11,382 nucleotides of DNA, taken from NCBI GenBank assembly GCA_002721105.1, contig PBJL01000012.1, positions 1 to 11,382 on the forward strand. The letters are read 5' to 3'. Shown here in pieces: positions 1 to 6,332 of this stretch. The DNA comes from Acidiferrobacteraceae bacterium. Its GTDB lineage: Bacteria; Pseudomonadota; Gammaproteobacteria; Arenicellales; UBA868. A program made the position numbers and the translations under genes. The number at the start of each line of letters is the position of its first letter. The first letter of the stretch is position 1. The notes under the pieces were generated by a model. The model did not search any database. It saw only the letters and a list, made by a program, of their open reading frames with translations, and had not been told where the DNA came from.

Positions 1-246
1 CCTCAGGCTCTACCAGGCATTATCTCGACGGCTCTTTTTACATTCATCGTGGCGTGGAATGAATATCTTTTTGCGATGGTTCTTATGAATCGGCAACTGA
101 GCATGACTTTGCCCGTTGGCATGCTCACCCACAACATTAACCCCATGACCGCATCCGTGATGATGAGTGTACCACTCATCATTGCTTTTACTTTCCTTCA
201 AAAGCATCTGACCCGCGGATTCGGCGCCGGTACAGTGAAGGGATAA
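1..246 (+). CDS. Carbohydrate ABC transporter permease, MalG type (C-terminal fragment)
   Basis: The reading frame is open from the first base and ends at a TAA at 244-246, so only the last 81 residues are visible. They show a hydrophobic helix ending in AWNEYLFAMVLM, a loop with LPVGM, a second helix (roughly SVMMSVPLIIAFTFL), and the tail QKHLTRGFGAGTVKG. That layout and the RGF-AGxVKG ending are typical of the last two membrane segments of MalG-like inner-membrane permeases of binding-protein-dependent sugar importers. The conserved cytoplasmic EAA loop that contacts the ATPase lies mostly before the window. The substrate cannot be told from this fragment. Partner permease, binding protein and ATPase genes would be expected upstream; none follows. 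The family call is firm, while the sugar specificity is only the family's usual role. Confidence 0.85.
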   Translation, partial: PQALPGIISTALFTFIVAWNEYLFAMVLMNRQLSMTLPVGMLTHNINPMTASVMMSVPLIIAFTFLQKHLTRGFGAGTVKG

Positions 247-320
247 GGGTGTCGAACATAAAATTTTTTTTACATCACTAATCGTCTACTTTTGGAGACA
301 ATCTAACGTTTTAATGTGCA

Positions 321-349
321 TTGAACTGGAACACCTAAGTCTTTATAAC
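321..349 (+). promoter_or_regulatory. Sigma70-type promoter for the small barrel protein
   Basis: A TTGAAC box (321-326) is separated by exactly 17 nt from TATAAC (344-349). Transcription would start near 356, giving a leader of about 20 nt before the ATG at 376. The leader contains a G-rich stretch (361-373) that can act as ribosome binding site. This suggests the small gene is transcribed separately from the upstream ABC permease. Confidence 0.55.
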
Positions 350-375
350 AAATATTTTATGGGGGGTAGAGAGCC

Positions 376-645
376 ATGGCAGTTACAATAATTTGCTCTA
401 TGAAAGTAACAAATTTTGATGATTGGAAAGTGGGTTTTGATAGTCACGCAGATGGCCGAGAAGCTGCTGGAATTAGCGTTACAGCTTATCAAAACTTGGA
501 TGACCCGAATAATGCTGTGGGTATTGGCATAGCACCATCTAAAGAAGCGTGGGAATCATTCTTTTCACGTCCAAATATCCAACAAAATATGCGAACCTCT
601 GGCGTTATTGGTCAGCCAGAAATTACATTATTAGTTGAGAAATAG
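376..645 (+). CDS. Small dimeric alpha/beta-barrel protein of unknown function (ABM/cyclase-like)
   Basis: An 89-residue soluble protein with no signal peptide or membrane segment. The order is beta strand (AVTIICSMKV), helix starting with DDWKVGF (a common FxxWKxxF-like opening), strand with ISVTAYQNL, a short turn DDPNN, strand AVGIGIA, helix from SKEAWESFF, and a final strand EITLLVEK. This pattern matches the ferredoxin-like fold of the dimeric alpha-beta barrel superfamily (antibiotic biosynthesis monooxygenase, DUF3764-like and stress barrel proteins). No catalytic set can be named, so substrate and reaction are unknown. It has its own promoter immediately upstream and lies alone between the permease and the tRNA gene. 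The ATG at 376 has a G-rich Shine-Dalgarno region just before it. The real-gene call is secure and the fold call is moderate. Confidence 0.7.
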   Translation: MAVTIICSMKVTNFDDWKVGFDSHADGREAAGISVTAYQNLDDPNNAVGIGIAPSKEAWESFFSRPNIQQNMRTSGVIGQPEITLLVEK

Positions 646-838
646 AGGCTACATAAGACTCTTTTGTCTGAAACAGATGCTTCGCAAAGAATGCTAAGGT
701 CATATAAAACTTCTGACAACAACAAGTTATCATCATTTTTACAGCTAAGAAAGACCAAATTTGTCAATAGCGGGCCGGTTAACTCACTACTAGCTGAATA
801 CCTAGATTAACTCCTCCCGCGAACTCTCAATCGCAGCT

Positions 839-847
839 TGCTATAAT
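839..847 (+). promoter_or_regulatory. Extended -10 promoter element of tRNA-Arg
   Basis: A perfect TATAAT (842-847) preceded by TG one base upstream (839-840) forms an extended -10 box. No good -35 is seen at 16-18 nt, though GAACTC at 821-826 is a weak candidate. The stretch before the tRNA 5' end at 859 is G/C-rich (GCGGG at 852-856). Such discriminators are known from stable-RNA promoters under stringent control; here that is an inference. Confidence 0.55.
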
Positions 848-858
848 ATCAGCGGGAT

Positions 859-1153
859 GCCCCCGTAGCTCAGTTAGGATAGAGCAATCGCCTCCTATGT
901 AGAGGCATGGGCACTTAGAAGGGAAACCTTCTTGGTGAATCTGCTCAAATTCGGTGAACCCTCAGCACGCGTGGTGGTGGCAACACCGAGCCAAGCCCGG
1001 ATCATCGGGAAGGTGTAGAGACTTGACGGGCAGCACCGGCTACAAAACTTGCTGGTGAAGATAAAGTCCAGACCACAAACGACGAGATCGGTAGTGAAAA
1101 CTATAGTGGTACGAAGCGATAGGTCGCAAGTTCGAATCTTGCCGGGGGCACCA
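859..1153 (+). tRNA. tRNA-Arg(CCU) interrupted by a group I intron
   Basis: The two exons are 859-896 and 1114-1153, including an encoded CCA (1151-1153). The 7-bp acceptor stem is perfect (GCCCCCG 859-865 with CGGGGGC 1143-1149, discriminator A1150). The D stem is GCTC 868-871 with GAGC 882-885. The anticodon stem is ATCGC 887-891 with GCGAT 1116-1120. The T arm is GCAAG/CTTGC around TTCGAAT (1126-1142). The spliced anticodon loop reads CTCCT + AA, giving anticodon CCU (894-896), which reads the arginine codon AGG. Without splicing the anticodon loop carries 217 extra nucleotides and the tRNA could not work, so intron removal is required. No terminator hairpin is evident after the CCA, and an RDD-family gene begins about 50 nt downstream. 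Confidence 0.95.
897..1113 (+). ncRNA. Group I self-splicing intron (IC3-like) in tRNA-Arg(CCU)
   Basis: A 217-nt catalytic RNA inserted directly after anticodon base 36. P1 is exon CCU (894-896) plus AUG (897-899) paired with CAU-GGG (906-911), which puts the required U-G wobble at U896-G909. P2 is 912-922 with 927-937, 11 pairs closed by a GAAA tetraloop. P3 is CUGCUC 941-946 with GGGCAG 1028-1033. P7, the guanosine site, is GACUU 1020-1024 with AAGUC 1064-1068. P8 is 1034-1040 with 1051-1057. P9 is ACCAC 1072-1076 with GUGGU 1106-1110 and holds a UAGU-GAAA-ACUA hairpin (1092-1103). The intron ends in G1113, as group I introns do. Core strings such as GGCAACACCGAGCCAAGC and GGTGTAGAGACT closely match what I recall of the Azoarcus tRNA-Ile intron, and Agrobacterium has one in this same tRNA. 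No internal ORF or homing endonuclease fits. Confidence 0.95.
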
Positions 1154-1201
1154 CCACATCATTAAGTATAGGATACAGAAATAATTTTACTGATAATAAA
1201 T

Positions 1202-1738
1202 GTGAAGACATTAAATCAAAATATTAAAGCAGACGAGATAAAAAGCTATTCGAAAGCAGGTATTGTTCGCCGACTACTAGTACTTTTCTATGATACATTG
1301 TTAACAGTTGCTGCTATCTTCATAGCTTTTCAACCAATACCTTTAGCTGAAAATCTTATTAAACGTTATCCATTGATAGAACCTCTATCCTCAATCTACC
1401 TTCTCGCTATTTGGTTCCTATTTTTTGGATGGTTTTGGACTCATGGCGGACAGACGGTCGGGATGAAGGCGTGGCGCATAATCCTTCATCGACAAGACGG
1501 GAAGAAAATAACTTGGGCAGACGCTTTCTCTCGATTTTTGATATCAAACGTTTTTTTCTTAATTCTTCTATTTATGATTCAAGTAGAAGTAATATCTATA
1601 AAACAATCTCTGATCCTTGCGGGCCTGATTTTTAGTATTTCCTACATCTGGGCTATATTTGACAGAGAAAATAGGACATTACACGATCTTTTTTCACGCA
1701 CGAGAATATCCGTTTTGGAAACTAAAAAGTTAAAATAA
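1202..1738 (+). CDS. RDD-family membrane protein
   Basis: A 178-residue inner-membrane protein. Predicted membrane segments lie at about residues 27-45, 62-80, 112-128 and 135-153. The family signature is visible: RRLLVLFYD at 23-31 (Arg and first Asp), the GQTVGMKAWRI loop at 83-93, and DRENRTLHDLFSRT at 154-167 (second Asp region). RDD proteins are widespread; a few act in ion/H+ exchange but most are unassigned, so no substrate is proposed. The start is GTG at 1202. An ATG two bases earlier (1200) is out of frame and followed at once by a stop. The frame is closed by TAG at 1169, and no better start exists. The gene starts 48 nt after the tRNA CCA and may be read from the tRNA promoter. 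It converges with glutathione synthetase, leaving 24 nt between stops. Confidence 0.88.
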   Translation: MKTLNQNIKADEIKSYSKAGIVRRLLVLFYDTLLTVAAIFIAFQPIPLAENLIKRYPLIEPLSSIYLLAIWFLFFGWFWTHGGQTVGMKAWRIILHRQDGKKITWADAFSRFLISNVFFLILLFMIQVEVISIKQSLILAGLIFSISYIWAIFDRENRTLHDLFSRTRISVLETKKLK

Positions 1739-1762
1739 AAAACGGTACTGATTAGAGGTTTA

Positions 1763-2686
1763 TTACTCTAGACTCTTTATAACATGATGATTATAAGATT
1801 TTCCATCAAAACGGCTCATTTCTTGAAGACCGGTAGGGCTAGTTATATTAATCTCAATTAATCGCCCACCAATTATGTCAATTCCTGCAAACACAACACC
1901 ATTCTGCCTTAGATCATTTTCTAGCGTCTCACAAATATTGTGGTCGCTACTATCAAGAGTTGCGCGTATGGGTGTACCTCCTTGATCCAAATTATTTAGT
2001 TCATGCCCTTCTTTATGAAGTCGCAACATAGCCCCAATGGGCTTTCCATTCAGCAATAAAATTCTTTTGTCGCCCTCCTGCGCAGCTTCTAAATACTCCT
2101 GAACAATAACCCAATGTTTGCCTCCGTTCGTTGCCATTTGAATTTTTTTTATCAAATCCTGATCTGATGATCTAACAAATATTATGCCATTACCTCCATG
2201 ACCATCTAATGGTTTTATAGTTAAACGCTTATATTCCTTGGAGAAATTGATAATAGATTCGATATCGCACGCTACCATAGTAGATGGAGTCCAATCTGGA
2301 TATTTTAGTGCAGCAAGCTTTTCGTTCCAGTCCCGAATAGTTGAAGGTCTATTAATCACACGAACAGTTGACGGTAAAAAATCCAGTAGCAAAGTCGCAT
2401 AAAAATAGCTTCGATCTACTGGCGGATCAGTCCGAATCCAAACCACATCAACATCATCCAAATACTCCCAACCTGTCCGCAAAATGACGAACGGTTTTAG
2501 GTGGCTCTGATTAACTTGCACCTGTACTAATTTGGTGATGACTCTCCCATTATCAATACTGAGATGCGATGGATTTACATGATAAACGTCATGACCTCTC
2601 TCTTGTGCGCCAAGCATCAAAAAATATGAAGTATCTTTGCTAGGATTGACCCGATCAAGTGGGTCCATAATAAACGCATGTTTCAC
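1763..2686 (-). CDS. gshB: Glutathione synthetase
   Basis: Joins gamma-glutamylcysteine and glycine with ATP to make glutathione, in the cytoplasm. At 307 residues it is close to the 316 of E. coli GshB. It has the N-terminal opening FIMDPL (5-10), the substrate-binding RTDPP (85-89), and the ATP-grasp signature KPLDGHGGNGI (158-168). It also has QEYLEAAQEGDKR (196-208), the glycine-rich QGGTP (235-239), and the metal/ATP end motif GRLIEINITSPTGLQE (274-289). The start is a GTG at 2686; an in-frame stop lies 18 nt upstream, so it cannot start much earlier. No Shine-Dalgarno is seen before it, which suggests translation coupled to the methyltransferase gene ending 30 nt upstream. It is the second gene of the bmt-gshB unit. 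gshA is not in the window. Confidence 0.95.
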   Translation of the reverse strand: MKHAFIMDPLDRVNPSKDTSYFLMLGAQERGHDVYHVNPSHLSIDNGRVITKLVQVQVNQSHLKPFVILRTGWEYLDDVDVVWIRTDPPVDRSYFYATLLLDFLPSTVRVINRPSTIRDWNEKLAALKYPDWTPSTMVACDIESIINFSKEYKRLTIKPLDGHGGNGIIFVRSSDQDLIKKIQMATNGGKHWVIVQEYLEAAQEGDKRILLLNGKPIGAMLRLHKEGHELNNLDQGGTPIRATLDSSDHNICETLENDLRQNGVVFAGIDIIGGRLIEINITSPTGLQEMSRFDGKSYNHHVIKSLE

Positions 2687-2716
2687 GTGAGAAAGGTGGC
2701 GGACTTAGATCTCATC

Positions 2717-3760
2717 CTATGAGGCATGATTTCTACGCTGTCCCCGTTTTGTCACATCCACCCCTCTTTTATGTTGAGAAAAATCTTCGAAACACATTCT
2801 TGTTCCATCTGTTATTGGTCCAAGCATGCTAACAACATCATCTAAACTCGGTGGTGGACGGCGATCTCTGGTTTCAAGCGCTTCGCGCATAAATCGCAAA
2901 TGTTCAGGCGTGGTACCGCAACATCCACCAATGATCTGTACATTTAAATCACGAGCTAAGCAAGCATATTCCGCCATAAGCTCGGGTGTGCCACTATAGC
3001 GTATTTCGCCATCAACAAACTCTGGAATGCCGCAATTAGATTTAGCAATCAACACATCGCTCTCGTCAGCTACAGTACGCATTGCCATGATGCCACCAAT
3101 TAAATCTGACGCTCCAATACCACAATTAGAGCCATACGCGGCGAGTTTAGGAACTAAATTACGATATAAGAATACGAGTTCTTGTGGCGCTACTCCCATC
3201 ATGGTGCGTCCTTTCGTATCAAATGTCATAGTGGCAACAATAGGTAATCCCACCTGCTGAGCGCCTATTCTTGCTGCTTCAAATTCTTCTTTGGAAGACA
3301 TAGTTTCCAACCAAATTACATCCGCTCCTCCCTCTTTCAGTGCATCCGCTTGCTCTGCAAAGGCATCCTCGGCCTGGCTTTGCTGAAGGTCTCCCAAAGG
3401 ATAAATCAAATCACCAGTAGGTCCCATTGATGCTGCTACAATAATATTTTTCTTAGCTCGATCAGCCTCGTTCCTAGCAATAAATGCAGCTGCACGATTT
3501 AATTCTCTAACACGGTCTTCAGAACCATGAAGTTTGAGTCGACAACTGGTACCACCAAAACTATTCGTAAGGATAATATCCGAACCAGCATCGATAAATT
3601 CTCGATGCAAGGTAGCAACCCTTTCTGGATAGTCTATGTTCCAAAGCTCTGGGGAATCTCCTGATTGCAATCCCACCGAAAAATAATTAGTGCCAGTTGC
3701 ACCGTCCGCAAGAATCCAATCCTTTCCATTTAGTATTTCTGAAATAGTTGTGTTTGGCAT
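2717..3760 (-). CDS. bmt: Betaine-homocysteine S-methyltransferase (homocysteine methyltransferase family)
   Basis: Transfers a methyl group to homocysteine to make methionine; the length (347 aa) and overall sequence fit the bacterial glycine-betaine-dependent Bmt branch. The family's Zn-binding thiolates are visible: Cys213 in GSNCGIG (210-216) and Cys280-Cys281 in GGCCGTTPEH (278-287). The TIM-barrel opening DGATGTN (19-25) and the strand LTNSFGGT (64-71) are also in place. The C-terminal extension after about residue 300 is basic and resembles that of other bacterial Bmt proteins. The ATG at 3760 has AAGGA about 11 nt upstream. A strong promoter sits at 3898-3926. Methyl donors other than betaine, such as S-methylmethionine or DMSP, cannot be excluded from sequence alone. 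Its homocysteine would come from the sulfhydrylase encoded in this window. Confidence 0.87.
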   Translation of the reverse strand: MPNTTISEILNGKDWILADGATGTNYFSVGLQSGDSPELWNIDYPERVATLHREFIDAGSDIILTNSFGGTSCRLKLHGSEDRVRELNRAAAFIARNEADRAKKNIIVAASMGPTGDLIYPLGDLQQSQAEDAFAEQADALKEGGADVIWLETMSSKEEFEAARIGAQQVGLPIVATMTFDTKGRTMMGVAPQELVFLYRNLVPKLAAYGSNCGIGASDLIGGIMAMRTVADESDVLIAKSNCGIPEFVDGEIRYSGTPELMAEYACLARDLNVQIIGGCCGTTPEHLRFMREALETRDRRPPPSLDDVVSMLGPITDGTRMCFEDFSQHKRGVDVTKRGQRRNHAS

Positions 3761-3897
3761 CTATTATGCTATCCTTAATTAGGTTAAAAAATTGAACTGA
3801 ACAATTGATTTTTTATATGATTACTGCGACTGCTAGCGTATGAATCTCTCTAAAACATAGTCTGATTGGATGGCAAATGTAATCTATGATCATGCAG

Positions 3898-3926
3898 ACC
3901 ATAGTATTGTCTATGTAAAGTGTCAA
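3898..3926 (-). promoter_or_regulatory. Sigma70-type promoter for bmt-gshB
   Basis: Read on the minus strand, a perfect TTGACA (3921-3926) is followed after exactly 17 nt by TATGGT (3898-3903). Transcription would start near 3891, leaving a leader of about 130 nt before the bmt ATG. The 188-bp gap between metA and bmt contains nothing else that looks coding. An A/T-rich inverted repeat (3786-3794 with 3802-3814) lies in the leader; I do not recognise a known SAM or SAH riboswitch there. Confidence 0.6.
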
Positions 3927-3948
3927 GCATGGGAAGCATACTGTAAGC

Positions 3949-5019
3949 TTAGGAAATATAATCCATTAGATTGCTTAGATTCACTCCTTGCCTAAATAAA
4001 GTCTTTCGATTAGAGGGAACAATCTGAGATACTCCGTGTAACCATCTATTAAAAATAGTCTTACCGGGATCAATCCATGTATTCTTCACTCGGAGATGTG
4101 TCTCAGGAAAATCTCTTAAAACTGGAGTATCATTCGCAGTTTGTTTCGACATGAGAAGATTGGCATAGCTGTTTAGAATTTCTTTATCATCTTCCGAGAA
4201 ATAATTTTCTGGAAACGGAGGATATGAATCACGCGCTCCTTTATTGTATAAACTAACTTCTCTTTTGTACTCTTTTAATAAACTATTACTATCATACTCA
4301 GGGTGTCCCTGGAAGAAAATGAATCGAAACCCATCCGAACTAGTTGCTAGATGAACTCCTGCAATTTGTCCTGACACCAACACTCTTAATCCAGCTGATT
4401 CCATTTGTTCAGGAGTAATCTCATTCCAACGAGAATGAGGAACATCGAAAGATGTCTGAATACCGTTAAGCAGTGGATGCGTTTGTCGAACTTGGTGACT
4501 AAATACTCCCCATCGTTTTTTTGCTAATCGCTTACGCTCGATTCCATGAAAATAGAGCAAAGCCGCATGGGTGGCTAAACAAGCACATAAAGTAGAGGCA
4601 ATATTTTTGTTAGCCCAATCGAGAACTGCGCATAATGGGGGCCAAAAACTTTCATTGGACAGGATTGGCGAGATTGGATTTGCACCGCTCACAATAAGAG
4701 CATCGAGACCATCACTTTTGATTTGCTCAAAATCAATATAATACTGTCGTATATGTTCTATCGCCTTCTTTCCTCTAGGAATTTCTCTAGGTGAGAATGG
4801 GTAAACAAAAAAGCGAATATTTCCCTCATAGCTACCGATTAGTCTTAAGAATTGCCGTTCAGTGGGTTCTAAAGCCGCATCAGGCATCATGTTCATGAGG
4901 CCAATATGTATATCCCTTGTCGATTTAGAATGACCATAACTTTCCTCACTTACAATCGCTACACCCTCTTGTTGCAATCGATCAAAACTGGGGAGACTAG
5001 AATTAGAAATTATTGGCAT
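3949..5019 (-). CDS. metA: MetA-family homoserine O-acyltransferase
   Basis: Acylates homoserine (acetyl- or succinyl-CoA) to commit it to methionine synthesis. The class I glutamine-amidotransferase-like fold is evident: IGLMNMMPDAALEPTERQ (39-56), LIVSGANP (108-115), the nucleophile Cys147 in STLCACLATHAA (142-153), PHSRWNEI (194-201), and the His239/Glu241 pair in FFQGHPEYD (235-243). These match Cys142, His235 and Glu237 of E. coli MetA. It is longer than E. coli MetA (356 against 309) because of a C-terminal extension. The segment after SGANP differs from E. coli (TGAPLGLVE), where acyl specificity is set, so the donor cannot be read off; it looks like a distinct alphaproteobacterial-type branch. 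The ATG lies 2 nt after the stop of the P-loop gene, so translation is probably coupled. The partner sulfhydrylase is encoded in the same window. Confidence 0.88.
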   Translation of the reverse strand: MPIISNSSLPSFDRLQQEGVAIVSEESYGHSKSTRDIHIGLMNMMPDAALEPTERQFLRLIGSYEGNIRFFVYPFSPREIPRGKKAIEHIRQYYIDFEQIKSDGLDALIVSGANPISPILSNESFWPPLCAVLDWANKNIASTLCACLATHAALLYFHGIERKRLAKKRWGVFSHQVRQTHPLLNGIQTSFDVPHSRWNEITPEQMESAGLRVLVSGQIAGVHLATSSDGFRFIFFQGHPEYDSNSLLKEYKREVSLYNKGARDSYPPFPENYFSEDDKEILNSYANLLMSKQTANDTPVLRDFPETHLRVKNTWIDPGKTIFNRWLHGVSQIVPSNRKTLFRQGVNLSNLMDYIS

Positions 5020-5021
5020 AT

Positions 5022-5852
5022 TTAAGATAGTCCATCACAAACTAGATCAATGAAATCTTCTTCGTTATTAACGCTATCAACCCGATCAGCTTCTACAACA
5101 ACACCATATTGATCTGCAATAGCTTGATAAAGCGGCAAGCGATGTTGCACAAGCTTTGGAAACATCCACGCAAAAAAATGATCAGGAGTGATTTCTGAAG
5201 AGGATTTCAGCCCTTTTTCCTCAAGGTATTCTGGCATCACATCATCAAGAAATTCATCCTGATAATACATTGGTTTCGGTTGTTTAAGAGATCTCTCAAT
5301 AATTTGATCCAATAACGTGTCTGACGGTCTCAAATAAACGATTAGAGTATCTTCGGCGAGTCGGCGGATAACTTGCGAGTCATTTAATTCGCAAAGGCTG
5401 CCTCCGGCATCATTAATAAAGTGGGGATACCCGTAAAGATCCCTAGTTTTTTTTATAAAAGGACGCACATCGTACATAGATGCGATCTCAGCAGCACGAT
5501 GAAGAGCCTGTCGACGCTTAAATTCAGCCACCTCTAAACCATCCTTTTCTGGATTTCCAATCATCCCGAGAAAAGACGCAATAGGTGCTAGATTGTTTAT
5601 AGTAATGTTGTGACAAAGATAAATTGAATCTGTCCGCAGCAGCTGGGCTAGAAAAGGAACCCGCATCGCTTGTTTTTTTACATTATCCAAAATCGGCTCA
5701 TCCAGATAACGGGTACCAATACGATAATCACCTGAGTAATGAAACCATCGATCTCTTGGTAACTTGCTCGCGAGAGTAGTTTTACCAGCACCTGACATTC
5801 CAAGTAATGTCACTGCTCGTGTCTTGGCGTTACGAAAATTCAATTTGTTCAT
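5022..5852 (-). CDS. P-loop NTPase of unknown function, coupled to metA
   Basis: A soluble protein of 276 residues from the ATG at 5852; a GTG one codon earlier (5855) is less likely because AGGA sits 5 nt before the ATG. Walker A is GMSGAGKTT (residues 18-26), close to the N terminus as in small-molecule kinases such as cytidylate, shikimate or APS kinases. A conserved-looking HYSGDYRIGTRYL block (38-50) follows, then YGYPHFINDAGGSLCEL (140-156) and a strand LIVYLRPSD (170-178) in the place expected for a Walker B-like strand. The rest matches no kinase I can name. I recall uncharacterised ATPase-annotated relatives in proteobacteria but cannot give a function. It sits 2 nt upstream of metA and 25 nt downstream of a thioesterase gene, so a role in homoserine/methionine or CoA-ester metabolism is a guess from context. 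Confidence 0.75.
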   Translation of the reverse strand: MNKLNFRNAKTRAVTLLGMSGAGKTTLASKLPRDRWFHYSGDYRIGTRYLDEPILDNVKKQAMRVPFLAQLLRTDSIYLCHNITINNLAPIASFLGMIGNPEKDGLEVAEFKRRQALHRAAEIASMYDVRPFIKKTRDLYGYPHFINDAGGSLCELNDSQVIRRLAEDTLIVYLRPSDTLLDQIIERSLKQPKPMYYQDEFLDDVMPEYLEEKGLKSSSEITPDHFFAWMFPKLVQHRLPLYQAIADQYGVVVEADRVDSVNNEEDFIDLVCDGLS

Positions 5853-5877
5853 CACTGTCCTGGGCTCACTAGTAAGG

Positions 5878-6330
5878 CTAAATTACATTTTGTTTTATCA
5901 GCTCTCCAAACACTTCTCTTAATTTCTGTGGTACTGGCGTAGGTCTGCCTCCTGCTCTTTGCACAAAGACATGAGTATATCCACCTACTGCTATAGGCTC
6001 ATCTTTATCTTCAGCAAACATCGCAACCTCATACCTCACACTACTATTGCCTATTTTTTCAACGCGAAGACCACCGTCCATGGAGATAGGGTATCTAACT
6101 GGCCTAAAAAATTGGCAATGCGACTCTGCCACAAGCCCGATTATCTTGCTTTTTTGGGGTTCCAGTAGACCTTGACTAATCAGGTAACCATTTATTATGG
6201 AGTCAATATATGTGTAATAGACAGCGTTATTGATATGCCCATAAATATCGTTATCGATCCACCGTGCCTCAATTTTCTGCCAATACCCATAAAGATTCCG
6301 AGTAGGCAAACATTTGTTCTTTTCCAACAC
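5878..6330 (-). CDS. Hotdog-fold acyl-CoA thioesterase (4HBT family)
   Basis: Probably hydrolyses an acyl-CoA thioester in the cytoplasm. The 150-residue length is typical of single-domain 4-hydroxybenzoyl-CoA thioesterase/YbgC relatives. The active-site helix motif is clear in RWIDNDIYGHINNAVYYTYI (23-42), with Asp28 and the GHxNN turn. A central strand region follows (about 65-105). The start is GTG at 6330, followed directly by a TTG codon. AAGGAT lies 6 nt upstream, inside the end of the acuI-like gene, and only 2 nt separate the two frames, so co-translation is likely. The substrate is unknown. Neighbouring acrylyl-CoA-reductase-like and MetA (CoA-using) genes suggest short-chain CoA esters, which is inference. 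Confidence 0.85.
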   Translation of the reverse strand: MLEKNKCLPTRNLYGYWQKIEARWIDNDIYGHINNAVYYTYIDSIINGYLISQGLLEPQKSKIIGLVAESHCQFFRPVRYPISMDGGLRVEKIGNSSVRYEVAMFAEDKDEPIAVGGYTHVFVQRAGGRPTPVPQKLREVFGELIKQNVI

Positions 6331-6332
6331 AA

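Noticed and set aside
859..1153. tmRNA (the tRNA-like ends with a long insert resemble one)
   Set aside because: The ends form complete D, anticodon and T arms with a CCU anticodon, and the insert folds as a group I core with splice-site U-G and terminal G; no tag ORF is present.
859..1153. Integration site of a mobile element at the tRNA gene
   Set aside because: No integrase, no repeated tRNA 3' end and no change of gene content around it were seen in the window.
1411..1635. 74-codon frame on + inside the RDD gene
   Set aside because: Overlaps the RDD protein in another frame with no motif; the RDD frame carries the conserved residues.
1753..1770. TAGAG/CTCTA inverted repeat between the RDD and gshB stops
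   Set aside because: Only five base pairs with an 8-nt loop and no T tract; too weak to call a terminator.
3027..3260. 77-codon open frame on + inside bmt
   Set aside because: It lies fully antisense to a strongly conserved gene and has no recognisable features; a shadow of the opposite strand.
3786..3814. A/T-rich inverted repeat considered as a rho-independent terminator for the metA unit or bmt leader
   Set aside because: The stem has almost no G-C pairs, and a two-base bulge splits it; it lies after the bmt promoter, so it cannot end the metA transcript efficiently.
3761..3948. SAM-II or SAH riboswitch upstream of bmt
   Set aside because: The conserved cores of these classes were looked for by eye and not found.
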